Both the position numbers and the translations under genes were made by a program. A stretch of 64,000 nt of DNA from Maioricimonas rarisocia (GTDB lineage Bacteria > Planctomycetota > Planctomycetia > Planctomycetales > Planctomycetaceae): NCBI RefSeq assembly GCF_007747795.1, contig NZ_CP036275.1, positions 62,001 to 126,000 of the forward strand. Direction: 5' to 3'. Shown here one piece after another: positions 37,294 through 46,918 of this stretch (positions are counted from its first letter, which is position 1; each line of letters begins with the position of its first letter). Under the pieces are notes generated by a model, which saw only the letters and a program-made list of their open reading frames with translations, did not search any database and was not told the DNA's origin.

Positions 37294-39307
37294 ACTCCGA
37301 CTTGTGCCAGATCGAACCGAGTGGCCAGGCCGACAGCGTCGCCAGTCGTGTCGTGCCGCCCAGCGAGTACAGCTCGACGCCGTCGCTTTCCGGCGAGGGA
37401 AAGATCCGTTCGGTGATGACGATCTCACCGTCGCCGCCGAACACCTCGACGGATGATTCGTCGATGAGAATGTGCATACGGACGCGACCGTCCTGCGGCT
37501 CCAGCGGGCCACCATGAATGCCGCGGAACTGATCGTTGAAGTCCGTCTCACCGGAATCGGTCCGGTCGACGAACAGCTGCCCGTCATTCCGGTTGTAGCC
37601 GATCACCGTCGCTTCGCTTTCACCCGTGCGGACGCGCAGGCCGAACTCGTCGGCCTCCCCGACTTCAAACTCGGCCACGATTTCGAGTCGCGTGCCCGAG
37701 AAGCCGCAGGAAACGCGTCCTTTGAGTCCCAGTTCGGTGATGCGCGTCTCCTCGCCTCGCAACGTCTTCAACTCGCGGACGGGACGCTGGATCAGCCGGT
37801 AGCCGTCGTCACCATGTCGCAGCGTGAGCGTCCGGGGAACGGACATCGCGCCCCGCCACGGATGCGTTGGAAGCATCGCCGTCTGCCAGTTGTTCATCCA
37901 GCCGATCCAGATCCGGCGGCCATCCTGCTTTGGAATGTCGGACCAGGAGACCGGCGCGTAGAAGTCCCGTCCGTAGTCGACCCATTTGACGGTGTCGGCC
38001 GGTTCCTCGGGCGTGAAGGTGGTCCCGTCAAACTGGCCGACGAAGTACTCCCCTCCCGAGCCGCCGGCAATCGACCCGCCCCCCATGTCGACTTCGAGGA
38101 CCCACTTCGATTCGCCGGGACGGTTCTCGACGGGCAGCTCGAACAGGTCCGGACATTCCCAGTTCGGCTTGTCGGCAGCGCCGGTAGGACCGAAGTCGCT
38201 CAGATGTTCCCAGGTCTTGAGATCTTCTGAGCCATAGAACTGCAGCCGCTTTTCGACAGCGAGCGACACGACCATGACCCAGCGGCTGGTCGGTTCGTGC
38301 CAGAAGACCTTCGGGTCGCGGAAGTCGGCATTATTGACGTCGAGGACGGGGTTGCCCGCGAACTTCGTCCATGTCCGACCACGGTCGTTGCTGAAGGCGA
38401 GATTCTGCACCTGTCGGCCCGGCGAGTGACCGGTGTAGATCGCGACCATTGGCGGCCGGTCGCCTGTTCCGAACCCGCTGCTGTTCTGCCAGTCGACGAC
38501 CGCGCATCCCGAGAACGCCATCACGTCGTTGTCGTCGTAGATGGCAACGGGGAGATGCTTCCAGTGAACGAGGTCGCGGCTGACGGCATGGCCCCAGCTC
38601 ATGTGTCCCCAATAATTACGGAACGGGTGATGCTGGTAGAACAGGTGATACTCGCCGTCGTAGAAGACCAGACCGTTGGGATCGTTGATCCAGTGCAGTT
38701 CGGATGTGAAATGAAACTGCGGACGTTTGGGTTCGCGGTAGTAATCCGCTGATTCACGGTAGGCGAACAGTTCGGGGCGGTGGAAGCCGGAGCGGGCTTC
38801 GTCCGACAGAACGATGTGGTCGACAGTGATGTGTCCCCAGCCGCCTTCACGACGATCGAAGATACGGATCCGCGCCTGCTGACCCTCCAGTTCGCGAACG
38901 TCCCAGCTCTTCCAGCGGAGCACCTGTGAGTCATTCCCGGTTGCCGTGCGCACGACTTTTCCGTCGACCAGCAGCTCGATCCCCGTCTCCCCCTCGTGGT
39001 TGCCGCCGGCAATCAGGAAGCTGACGAACGGTTGCGTCAACGCGAAGGGAGCGGACGTGAGCGCTCCGGTCGTACTGTCTCCCTCGTGGAACGAGTTGGC
39101 CAGTCGCTCGCCGAGGTGTCCGATCACTTCCTGCTGACCGGATACCGCCCCTCGCACCGGGTGCCTGCCGAACGCCGTTCCCTCGATGGTCCAGCCGTCG
39201 TAGCCGGATGCCTCGAAGTCGGCGATGACGACGTCGTCGGCCAGGGCCGGGAGGGAAGCGAGGAACAGCAGGGTGGCAGCACAGACGGTGCGCAGGAGTG
39301 TCGACAC
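37232..39307 (-). CDS. Glycoside hydrolase family 32 (levanase/invertase), exported
   Basis: 691 aa from a GTG at 39307, chosen because GAGGAG lies 7 nt upstream and a signal peptide follows directly (LLRTVCAATLLFLASLPALA); a longer frame begins 345 bp upstream without such signals. Residues ~30-180 form an N-terminal beta domain. The GH32 five-blade propeller has nucleophile D209 (WINDPNG), transition-state Asp331 (FRDPK) and acid/base E384 (WECPDLF). The C-terminal beta-sandwich (VRMHILIDESSVEVFGGDGE) is typical. It cleaves beta-fructosides such as sucrose, inulin or levan outside the cytoplasm. It converges with the PfkB gene and overlaps its 3' end. Confidence 0.95.
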   Translation of the reverse strand: MSTLLRTVCAATLLFLASLPALADDVVIADFEASGYDGWTIEGTAFGRHPVRGAVSGQQEVIGHLGERLANSFHEGDSTTGALTSAPFALTQPFVSFLIAGGNHEGETGIELLVDGKVVRTATGNDSQVLRWKSWDVRELEGQQARIRIFDRREGGWGHITVDHIVLSDEARSGFHRPELFAYRESADYYREPKRPQFHFTSELHWINDPNGLVFYDGEYHLFYQHHPFRNYWGHMSWGHAVSRDLVHWKHLPVAIYDDNDVMAFSGCAVVDWQNSSGFGTGDRPPMVAIYTGHSPGRQVQNLAFSNDRGRTWTKFAGNPVLDVNNADFRDPKVFWHEPTSRWVMVVSLAVEKRLQFYGSEDLKTWEHLSDFGPTGAADKPNWECPDLFELPVENRPGESKWVLEVDMGGGSIAGGSGGEYFVGQFDGTTFTPEEPADTVKWVDYGRDFYAPVSWSDIPKQDGRRIWIGWMNNWQTAMLPTHPWRGAMSVPRTLTLRHGDDGYRLIQRPVRELKTLRGEETRITELGLKGRVSCGFSGTRLEIVAEFEVGEADEFGLRVRTGESEATVIGYNRNDGQLFVDRTDSGETDFNDQFRGIHGGPLEPQDGRVRMHILIDESSVEVFGGDGEIVITERIFPSPESDGVELYSLGGTTRLATLSAWPLGSIWHKSESTGGRNRLPNRRGTVPLPQR

Positions 39308-39962
39308 GAGAGGGCTCCTCGTCAGGGGCGGATCGGCATTCAGGATGTGCAACGGGAGAGTCGGGCCCATGTGCACTGTGCCGGCTGAGGTCACGAAAGG
39401 CAAGAACGGGGAGGAAAACGTCGCGTTCGTAACAGACGCCGACCGGCCGCGCTGAAGAGGAAGGGCCCCTCCGGTTCCCGAATCACGACCGGGCGGGGAG
39501 TACAAGTCCGGCCAGTCGGAGCGGATCTGCTCGTTGTCTAGCCCACGCGAGTGCGCCGATCTGGCCGGGCTTGCGCTCTCCGTCATCAAGGCTTCGGGCC
39601 GCCAACGAGCCGCGACCGTGAGGGAGCGACAGGCATTCCTGCCTGCCCTCAAGCACCGGCAGACGGCCTCCTTCCGGCTGCGTCGGCCCCGGATTGATGA
39701 ACTGCGGCCCCCCGGTCGCTCAGGACGAGCCCCTCACATCTCATGCCTCTTCCGGCAGGTTCCCTCTTGTGTCCGGTCGCGGGGCGGGTAGGATGAAGAG
39801 TGGCTAGACAACTCCGAGGCAGCTTCCGTGACCGCACTCGCTCCTGTAGCGACGGGCGGTTTTTTTGTGCCACTGCGGCACCGCGGACATCAACCAGGCG
39901 GAATCCGGTCGCCATGGCCAACGGAGGCCCGGCCGGTCCGCCGCATGAAACGGAGTTGACCG
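39308..39962. repeat. 655-bp gap with a family C repeat
   Basis: No supported gene. A family C copy at 39603-39652 contains caacgagccgcgaccgtgag and an inverted pair gacaggcattcctgcctgcc. The 5' part is the promoter region of GH32. Shine-Dalgarno ggag upstream of 39963 serves the Gly/Tyr-rich gene. Confidence 0.5.
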
Positions 39963-40334
39963 ATGACCTCTCTGCCAAGACGAATCTTCTTCTGTGCCGT
40001 TCTTGCTCTCGGCCTCGCCGCCCTGCCGAATCTTGCACACGCAACTCATGGCTACGGCGGCTACGGCGGATACGGCGGTGGTTACTACGGGGGCTACGGT
40101 GGCTACGATGGCTATGGCTACGGCGGTGGCTATTACAGCGGCTACCGCGGCTTCAGCCCCGGCTATCGCGGCGGATACGGTGGCTACGGGCATGGAAGCT
40201 TCTACCGCGGGTACGGAGGCTACGGTGGCTACGGCGGCGGCTACCACGGCGGATATGGAGGCTACGGAGGCGGCCTGTATGGTGGCTACGGCGGATACGG
40301 TGGCGGCTACGGAGGGTATGGCGGCTGCTACTGA
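39963..40334 (+). CDS. Secreted Gly/Tyr-rich repeat protein
   Basis: 123 aa. A signal peptide (RRIFFCAVLALGLAALPNLAHA) is followed by 95 residues made almost only of Gly and Tyr in GYGGYGG and GGYYGGY repeats, with a few His, Arg and a final Cys. Such regions are found in adhesive, silk-like or shell-matrix proteins and in phase-separating peptides; Tyr can be cross-linked oxidatively. Function is unknown. The repeat makes this stretch prone to slippage, so length may vary between strains. Confidence 0.7.
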   Translation: MTSLPRRIFFCAVLALGLAALPNLAHATHGYGGYGGYGGGYYGGYGGYDGYGYGGGYYSGYRGFSPGYRGGYGGYGHGSFYRGYGGYGGYGGGYHGGYGGYGGGLYGGYGGYGGGYGGYGGCY

Positions 40335-40888
40335 TTTCGAAACGGAACGCCTGCTGCCGCACATCGGGGATCGAACGATTCCCGCCGGATGCCATGTTCG
40401 CCCTTTTGCCGGCGAGCATGCGCATCCGTTGTTGACTGAACGTCCGCTTTGGATGCCACGGCTCTGCGAGCCGCTTCTTGTGGCTGCGCCCCCAGTCACG
40501 TCGTGTGTCGGGGCCACCCGCGTCGACGGCGAGCCCCGAGTGTGAGCTCGGGGGTGTCATCGAACACAGGATCACGGCCTCCTTCCGGCCGGCGAGCAAC
40601 CCGGGAAAACCCGGAAATGAGGGTGCCACGGCTCTGGGAGCCGTGCGCGTTTGCTCGCTGTCGCTTCATCGCGGTACGGACTGCCGTTCCTTCACGCCTC
40701 GCAGGTCACACTCCGCTGAATCGGCCCTACGGCTCGTCACCATGGCCGGCTATACTTGGGAGGATTCCCCGAACCATCCTTGGCCTCTTCAGTCAGCCGG
40801 ATTCCCGGCCGCGTGAGATCGGCGTTCATCCCGTCCCGCCGCGATTCATTCGTCGGGAATGGCATCGGGGACTTCGAGGAATGTCCCG
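40335..40888. repeat. 554-bp gap with hairpins
   Basis: No gene. A family A hairpin lies at 40529-40555 (ccccgagt gtga gctcgggg; the arms differ from other copies but mostly still pair). Two gccacggctctg elements occur at 40455-40475 and 40626-40645; the second is a hairpin cacggct/agccgtg. Confidence 0.5.
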
Positions 40889-42859
40889 ATGCAGACCGCC
40901 CAACGTCCCGCTCGATCCACGCTCCCCGCCTGGAAGAAAGCCCTCTTCGCTGCATCTGTCCTCATCGGCTTCTTCCTGCTGCTCGAAGGAGCGCTGGCCC
41001 TCTGGGGAGTCTCGTCGGCCGACGAATCGTCCGATCCGTTTGCAGGGTTCGCGGGCCGGTCACGGCTGTTCGTCCCCGTCGACGACGACCGGGAGGGCTG
41101 CCTGCTGCAGACGTCTCCGCGAAAGCTGCAGTGGTTCAATCCGCAGACGTTCGCGTGCGAGAAGCCGGCCGGCACGAAGCGGATCTTCTGCCTGGGGGGC
41201 TCGACCACCTACGGACGCCCGTACCGCGACCCCACCTCGTTTGCCGGCTGGCTGCGGGAGTTTCTGACCGTTGCCGATCCGGAGACCAACTGGGAAGTGA
41301 TCAACGCCGGCGGCGTCAGCTATGCCAGCTACCGCATCGCCCGGATTGCGAACGAGATCACGAACTACGAGCCGGACGTCGTCATTGTCTACACCGGCCA
41401 CAACGAGTTTCTCGAACGGCGGACGTACGAGTCGCTGATGCAGACGCCCGAACCGGTCAGGGAAGTCGGCGGCTGGCTGAGTGAACTGCGGACATTTACC
41501 GTCCTGAAGTCCGTTCTCGCACCGTCTGCCTCTCCGCAGGATTCCCCTTCAGACGATCCCGCCGACGACGACGTCAAAACGATTCTCGAGAGTACGGTCG
41601 GCCTCGAAGCGTACGAGCGGGACGACCGATTGCGGGATGGGGTAGTGAAGGATTTCCGGGCGAACCTGGCCCACATTGTCGACGTCGCGCGCAACGGCGG
41701 AGCACAGGTGCTTGTCGTGACGCCGGCCTGTCAGTTGCGGGATTGTCGGCCGTTCAAGAGCGAGCACCGTGCGGATCTGACGGCCGATCAGCAGGACGAG
41801 TTCGAGGCTGCGTACGAAGGCGCGGAAGCGTCGCTCGAGACAGGCGACGTGGAGGCGGCACTCTCTCAGATTCAGACAGCCCTGGAGATCGATGACCGGT
41901 ACGCGCTGGCGCACTATCTGCATGGCCGGGTGCTGTGGCAGCTCGAGCGACCGCAGGAGGCGAAGGAGGCGTTCATTCGGGCCCGGGACGAAGATGTCTG
42001 CCCGTTGCGGGCGATCTCCCCGATTGTGGATGCCGTCGAAGATGTGGCTTTCAAGAGGGACGTGCCGCTGGTCGATTTCGTCCGGCTCACGGCCTCACTC
42101 TCCGAACAGGGTGTGCCGGGAGCAAACCTGTTTCTCGACCACGTCCATCCGACAATTGAAGGACACCGTGATCTGGCCCTGGCCCTGCTCGTTCGCATGA
42201 AAGAGATGGAACTGTACCGTCCCGGCCCGGACTGGAACGAGGAGATCATCGCCCGAGTGACCGACAGGGTGAAATCGACGATCGATCCTGCCGAGCATGC
42301 CCAGGCCCTCGTGAATCTTTCGAAAGTTCTGAGCTGGGCGGGCAAGTACGAAGAAGCGGATCGCCTTGCCCTGCGTGCGGGAGAGATGCTCAGCACCGAT
42401 GCAGACGCGCTCTATCAGGCCGGCAGTGCTCTGTACCGTCAGGGAAACATTGCCGGTGCGATGGAGCAGTACCGCAAGGCGGTCGAGGCCGATCCGCAGT
42501 CGGCCCGGGCTCAGTTTGGGTTGGGGCTGACGCTGGCGGAAAGCGGCCGCCACGAAGAGGCGGTCGAGCATTATCGAATCGCCGCGGCCCGGCTGCCTGG
42601 TCAGCTCGAGATCCGGTTCAATCTGGGTAACTCGTTGATGGAACTGAGAAAGCCCGGGGCCGCCTCGCGGCAGTACGAAGCGGCGACTCTGATCCAGCCG
42701 GACTTCGCACCGGCGTACAACAGCCTGGGGATCGCGCTGGCGCAGCTGGGAGACCTGCGTGGAGCGGCGAGGAATTTCCGCAAGGCTGTCGAACTCGACC
42801 CGTCCAACGAAGACGCCCGCTCCAATCTGAAGCGGGCGCTCAATGAGCTTGGTGAGTAG
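40889..42859 (+). CDS. SGNH hydrolase fused to TPR repeats, membrane-anchored
   Basis: 656 aa from the ATG at 40889, with gagga 8 nt upstream. One N-terminal transmembrane helix (residues ~20-42, ALFAASVLIGFFLLLEGALAL). The hydrolase domain has block I FCLGGSTTYG (Ser nucleophile), block III YTGHNEF and a late DHVHPT block V; the domain is split by a helical insertion at ~300-360 that itself looks TPR-like. Residues ~440-650 are at least four TPR units (QYRKAVEADPQSARAQFGLG, FRKAVELDPSNEDARSNL). Likely an esterase/acyltransferase acting on surface glycans or lipids. The substrate is unknown. Confidence 0.88.
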   Translation: MQTAQRPARSTLPAWKKALFAASVLIGFFLLLEGALALWGVSSADESSDPFAGFAGRSRLFVPVDDDREGCLLQTSPRKLQWFNPQTFACEKPAGTKRIFCLGGSTTYGRPYRDPTSFAGWLREFLTVADPETNWEVINAGGVSYASYRIARIANEITNYEPDVVIVYTGHNEFLERRTYESLMQTPEPVREVGGWLSELRTFTVLKSVLAPSASPQDSPSDDPADDDVKTILESTVGLEAYERDDRLRDGVVKDFRANLAHIVDVARNGGAQVLVVTPACQLRDCRPFKSEHRADLTADQQDEFEAAYEGAEASLETGDVEAALSQIQTALEIDDRYALAHYLHGRVLWQLERPQEAKEAFIRARDEDVCPLRAISPIVDAVEDVAFKRDVPLVDFVRLTASLSEQGVPGANLFLDHVHPTIEGHRDLALALLVRMKEMELYRPGPDWNEEIIARVTDRVKSTIDPAEHAQALVNLSKVLSWAGKYEEADRLALRAGEMLSTDADALYQAGSALYRQGNIAGAMEQYRKAVEADPQSARAQFGLGLTLAESGRHEEAVEHYRIAAARLPGQLEIRFNLGNSLMELRKPGAASRQYEAATLIQPDFAPAYNSLGIALAQLGDLRGAARNFRKAVELDPSNEDARSNLKRALNELGE

Positions 42860-42880
42860 CCGGGCAGGGTTCGGTCGTTC

Positions 42881-43309
42881 TCAGGCTTCTTCTGCGGCTC
42901 CGCCGCCGTCACCGCCGGGCATCTTGGCCGCCAGATCCGAGAGTTCCTGAAGCATTTCCTTGACCTCAGACTCGCTGGCTCCTCCGTTGACCTTCTCGGC
43001 AAGTTCCCTGATCTTGGCTTTCAGCTGTTCGGCGTTTGCTTTGTTGTCGCCTTCGAGTGCTTCGGTGTCGATGTTTTCGAGGTCCTCCATGACGGACTGG
43101 AGTTCGTTCTTCATCGACGCCATACCCTCTGTGGAGAGAGCGGTGTTCAGTGCATCGATGATGTAGCGGAACTCGTTCGCTGCGGCCTCAGCCGGTGATC
43201 GATCAAGCTGGAACCGCTCCTGGTCTTCGACGGCTTCGCCACCTGTGCAACCGGCAAGAGCCAGGGCCAGGGCAGCGCACGTGAGCGTAGCGGAAACGTT
43301 GCGGATCAT
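42881..43309 (-). CDS. Small helical lipoprotein
   Basis: 142 aa. A lipobox LAGC at residues 18-21 follows a hydrophobic signal (CAALALALAG), so it should be lipid-anchored after signal peptidase II cleavage. The mature part is acidic and helical (AEQLKAKIRELAEKVNGG, LQELSDLAAKM) with likely coiled coil. The last residues are Gly/Ala/Glu. No domain is recognised. It is convergent with the SGNH-TPR gene, ending 21 bp from it, and lies downstream of the DUF1559 gene on the same strand after a terminator-like hairpin. Confidence 0.75.
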   Translation of the reverse strand: MIRNVSATLTCAALALALAGCTGGEAVEDQERFQLDRSPAEAAANEFRYIIDALNTALSTEGMASMKNELQSVMEDLENIDTEALEGDNKANAEQLKAKIRELAEKVNGGASESEVKEMLQELSDLAAKMPGGDGGGAAEEA

Positions 43310-43370
43310 TGCCGTGGAACCTTCTTGGGTCAGAGTGTGTCAGGCGATGTCGATGTGAGCTGTGGAATCA

Positions 43371-43418
43371 AAAGCGGCCCCGGAGTCCGTAATGGAGATC
43401 CAGGGCCGTCACTGTGCG
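43371..43418 (-). terminator. Possible terminator of DUF1559 copy 2
   Basis: Minus-strand stem with outer arms cggccc/gggccg and inner ggatctcc/ggactcc, followed by gctttt. It is imperfect but sits about 100 bp after the stop at 43521. Confidence 0.45.
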
Positions 43419-43520
43419 GGAGTGACCGGTTCGGTACAGAACCGGGGCCCGGCAGGTCGCCAGCCCGCTTAAGCGAACCGGCGACCGGCGTGATTCAGTC
43501 GGGTGACGAATCGCGGCGAA

Positions 43521-44624
43521 TCAGAACTCGCCGACCACTTCGTCTCCGCGAATCGTCAACAGGCTGCGGTACAGGACGCGATCGATGTTTTCACCGATGA
43601 AGCGAACTGCTCCGTCGGCCATCGCGGCCTGAACGCCACCTTCGTGGCGGCTTCGCATGGCGTTGCCGCCGCGGCCATCACCACCGCAGTCACGACAATG
43701 GAGCTGCTTGTCGCCACCTGCACTGCCGCAGAACGTCGGGCAGTCGGCCCAGGGCGTGCGGTTGGCTGACCCGGTCCCCATGCCGTCGTTGGCAGGCGCG
43801 TTCGGCGTCGCAATCCCTTCCGGGCCGTCCTGCGGACGCCAGGGAGACCCCTGAGTGCCCGTGTACGCGCTGAAAACAGCACCGTGGTTCAGACCCCAGC
43901 AACCGCGGCAGGAGCCGTTGCCTGCTTCCTTAAGGATCTCGCCCAGCACGACGGTGTTGCTGGTGCCGTCCATGATGTCACGAATGGCAGCACCCCAGCG
44001 GGTGTTGGCATTGTTCCGCGAGTGGAACGGGCCGAGGTTTCGACTGCCGTTCGTCCAGTTCGGGGCACCATCGACTCCGTTCTGGCCGCCGTTCTCGTTG
44101 GCCCAGCCGCCGCCGTAGTTGGCCGCGTAGTTCCCCTTGGCGTAGAGAGAGTTGGCGTTGTCACCCGCCTGCGGAGTCGCACCGCCGCTGCCGCTGCACG
44201 GACGTTCCTGAATGTCACTGGGACACTTCATCACGTCCAGCTCGGCACTGGTGACATTCTGCTGATTGCGGGAGGGCAACGACGAGTCCCACTGATTGAA
44301 CAGCGGGGCCTGGTCGATGTACGGGAGCAAAGCGATCGCCCAGGTCGTACTCCAGTCGGCATGACGGAAATTCGTGCCGCAGGAGTTGGCGTTCGGCCCA
44401 CCGTTGCAGGCACCGCCGAGCGGGAACTGGCCGTACACGTCATGGTAGTTGTGCAGGCCGAGCGCGAGCTGTTTGAGGTTGTTTTTGCACTGAGATCGTC
44501 GGGCCGCTTCACGTGCCTGCTGAACCGCAGGCAGGAGCAGGGCGATCAGGATGGCAATGATGGCGATCACCACCAGCAACTCGATGAGGGTAAACCCCCG
44601 ACGCTGCCGATTGCGCAGCTTCAT
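43521..44624 (-). CDS. DUF1559 protein with type IV pilin-like N-terminus (copy 2)
   Basis: 367 aa. The ATG at 44624 has GGAGG 8 nt upstream. Leader KLRNRQRRG | [20 protein letters not shown] with the Glu+5, then [21 protein letters not shown] and [10 protein letters not shown]-like residues. The DUF1559 core has Asn/Gly-rich loops with several Cys pairs ([28 protein letters not shown]), probably disulfides. The C-terminal [22 protein letters not shown] motif is family-typical. It is longer than copy 1 (302 aa) and otherwise only moderately similar. Presumed exported; role unknown. Confidence 0.93.
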   Translation of the reverse strand: MKLRNRQRRGFTLIELLVVIAIIAILIALLLPAVQQAREAARRSQCKNNLKQLALGLHNYHDVYGQFPLGGACNGGPNANSCGTNFRHADWSTTWAIALLPYIDQAPLFNQWDSSLPSRNQQNVTSAELDVMKCPSDIQERPCSGSGGATPQAGDNANSLYAKGNYAANYGGGWANENGGQNGVDGAPNWTNGSRNLGPFHSRNNANTRWGAAIRDIMDGTSNTVVLGEILKEAGNGSCRGCWGLNHGAVFSAYTGTQGSPWRPQDGPEGIATPNAPANDGMGTGSANRTPWADCPTFCGSAGGDKQLHCRDCGGDGRGGNAMRSRHEGGVQAAMADGAVRFIGENIDRVLYRSLLTIRGDEVVGEF

Positions 44625-44935
44625 GACATATTCCTCCACGGAACTGAAAAAGAGATGACGACGAACACGAAACACGACCCCTCGACCGATGGGCCCGCGG
44701 ATTTCGGTCGTATGTGGATGAAAAAGCCGAAAGGCTTTGGGAAGAATATGTGAATGTTGCTGAGATTAACCGGGATCGATGCGTCGTTCAAGAGGATTCT
44801 CGCACCCCGGTGCTGATTGGGGATTTCCCCGGGAAAAGTTCCGTTGGTCGCCGGGACTGAGGGTTGTAGGCGCGCGCACTGGACAGTCAACGGTCGTGAC
44901 TACCATTATGAAGGCTCATCTCATTCCTCCGTTTC
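44625..44935. other. Divergent promoter region
   Basis: It separates DUF1559 copy 2 from the octaheme cytochrome gene. The A+T-richer stretch 44640-44770 probably holds the DUF1559 promoter and leader. No RNA or repeat is recognised. Confidence 0.35.
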
Positions 44936-46918
44936 GTGGTGGTCATCATGCTCTGGTCGGTCGTCGGCGCCACGCTGGTGGTGCTCTTTCTTGTCGGCTG
45001 GCTGTTCGCGGTCGGCAGTCCGCAGCAGCGCGTCGGTCTCGTGCTTCTGGCAGTCATCGTCCTTCCCGTTGCGGCCGTCATGTGGACGCCGCGAGACAGC
45101 GCCCCTGTTCCCGAAGAGCGAGCGGCTTCTGCACCGCAGGCCACGGTCGTTGCGACACCGCCCCGTGTGCCCGAACCGAACCGGCAGGCGGGCTATGTCT
45201 CGGCCGACACCTGCCGCGAGTGCCATCCCGATCATCATCAGTCGTGGCACGAGACGTACCACCGCACAATGACGCAGAAGGCGACGCCGGAAGCGGTCGT
45301 CCCGTCCTTTGATGACGTGACCCTCACCAGCCGCGGCCGGCAGTATCACCTGATGCGCAAGGGGGACGAGTTCTGGGTCGATACGGTCGATCCGTCTGCC
45401 GAGATGATGGCCTTCATCCAGGGGGTCGACCTGACGCAGATGTCGCAGATGCCACGCGTCGAGCGGCAGATCGTCATGACGACCGGCTCGCACTATCACC
45501 AGACGTACTGGATGCAGAACCCCAACGGCACACTCATTCAGTTCCCGTGGGTGTACCACATCAATACCGATCGCTGGGTGTACCGGATCGACTCCTTCCT
45601 GCGTCCACCCAACGACAAGGTGACGTTCAACATCTGGAACATTCACTGCCTGGGCTGCCACAGTACCGGCGGCGAGCCGCGGGTCAATCCGCACGACAAG
45701 TCGATGTTCAGCGTCGGCGAGCTGGGGATCAGCTGCGAAGCATGCCACGGACCGGGGGAAGAGCACGTCCGGCTGGCGCGGGCATCAGAGGACGACGTCC
45801 GCAAAGACCCGCATATCGTCAATCCCCGTACGTGCAGTGCCGAGGTCTCCGCGCAGATCTGCGGGCAGTGCCACGTGATCTCCGAGCGGCATGACGAAGG
45901 GGAATTCCTCGCGCACGGTGATCCGTACCGGCCCGGAGGGGAGGGCTTCGAAGCAGTCCGCAAGGTGATCCGGCACTCCGAAGACATCCTCGTCTCGGAC
46001 GAAAACCACGGACAGTCGCTCAAGTCGCGGTTCTGGCCGGACGGAACCGTGCGGACCGGTGGCCGCGAGTACAATGGTCTGATCCGCTCGGCCTGTTACA
46101 CCGAAGGGGAAGGGCACCGGCAGATGAGCTGCCTGTCATGCCACTCAATGCATGACTACAACTCGCCGAGCAAGCTGATCGCCAAGGGAATGGAGACCGA
46201 TCAGGCCTGCACGCAGTGCCATTCCGAACCGCAGTACACCGAACGACTCGCCGAGCATACGCATCACGGCATCAACTCGGTCGGCAGTCGCTGCGTGAAC
46301 TGTCACATGCCGCACACGTCGTATGCGATCTTCGCGGCGATTCGCAGTCACCGCATTCAGTCTCCGAGCGTGCGGGCCGGCGAGCGCGGGGCCCGCCCCA
46401 ATGCCTGCAACCTGTGTCACCTCGACGAGACCAAGGGCTGGGCGGCGGAAAAGCTGGCGGACTGGTACGACATCGAAGCTCCCGAGGTGACCGGCGACGA
46501 AGCGGACATCGCTACGGGTCCGCTGTGGGCGCTCAAGGGGGATGCGGCCCAGCGGGCGGTGGCCGCCTGGCACATGCGGTGGGAACCGGCCCGGCTGGCG
46601 GCAGGCGACGACTGGATGCCGGCGGTGCTGGCGGAGCTGCTGACGGACTCGTACCCGGCCGTCCGCTACGTCGCGTATGAGTCACTCAGAACGCACGCTG
46701 GCTTTGAGGATCTGAAGTACGACTTCGATGGCCCGCCTGATGTGAGGGAAGCGATCCGTCAGCAGGTGCTGGCACAGTGGCAGGAGACGGCGACCGCCCC
46801 AGATTCGCCGTCGCTTGCCGCTCGTCTGCTGATGGACGGAGATGGCCGGCGACAGCGGGAGGAGATCCGCCGGTTGATCGAGGAGCAGGACCCGCGGGCA
46901 ATCGCGATTCTGGAGTGA
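44936..46918 (+). CDS. Octaheme c-type cytochrome, membrane-anchored
   Basis: 660 aa from a GTG at 44936; the ATG at 44948 is an alternative. Two hydrophobic helices at residues ~5-27 and ~34-50 anchor the N-terminus. Eight CxxCH heme sites are visible: CRECH (93-97), CLGCH, CEACH, CGQCH, CLSCH, CTQCH, CVNCH and CNLCH, the last near residue 494. The arrangement resembles cytochrome c554-type multiheme proteins (Cytochrom_c3/NrfB-like folds) with a C-terminal helical HEAT-like tail (residues ~540-655). It is expected to carry electrons on the outer face of the membrane. No CXXCK or other special active-site motif marks it as a nitrite or hydroxylamine enzyme. Confidence 0.9.
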   Translation: MVVIMLWSVVGATLVVLFLVGWLFAVGSPQQRVGLVLLAVIVLPVAAVMWTPRDSAPVPEERAASAPQATVVATPPRVPEPNRQAGYVSADTCRECHPDHHQSWHETYHRTMTQKATPEAVVPSFDDVTLTSRGRQYHLMRKGDEFWVDTVDPSAEMMAFIQGVDLTQMSQMPRVERQIVMTTGSHYHQTYWMQNPNGTLIQFPWVYHINTDRWVYRIDSFLRPPNDKVTFNIWNIHCLGCHSTGGEPRVNPHDKSMFSVGELGISCEACHGPGEEHVRLARASEDDVRKDPHIVNPRTCSAEVSAQICGQCHVISERHDEGEFLAHGDPYRPGGEGFEAVRKVIRHSEDILVSDENHGQSLKSRFWPDGTVRTGGREYNGLIRSACYTEGEGHRQMSCLSCHSMHDYNSPSKLIAKGMETDQACTQCHSEPQYTERLAEHTHHGINSVGSRCVNCHMPHTSYAIFAAIRSHRIQSPSVRAGERGARPNACNLCHLDETKGWAAEKLADWYDIEAPEVTGDEADIATGPLWALKGDAAQRAVAAWHMRWEPARLAAGDDWMPAVLAELLTDSYPAVRYVAYESLRTHAGFEDLKYDFDGPPDVREAIRQQVLAQWQETATAPDSPSLAARLLMDGDGRRQREEIRRLIEEQDPRAIAILE

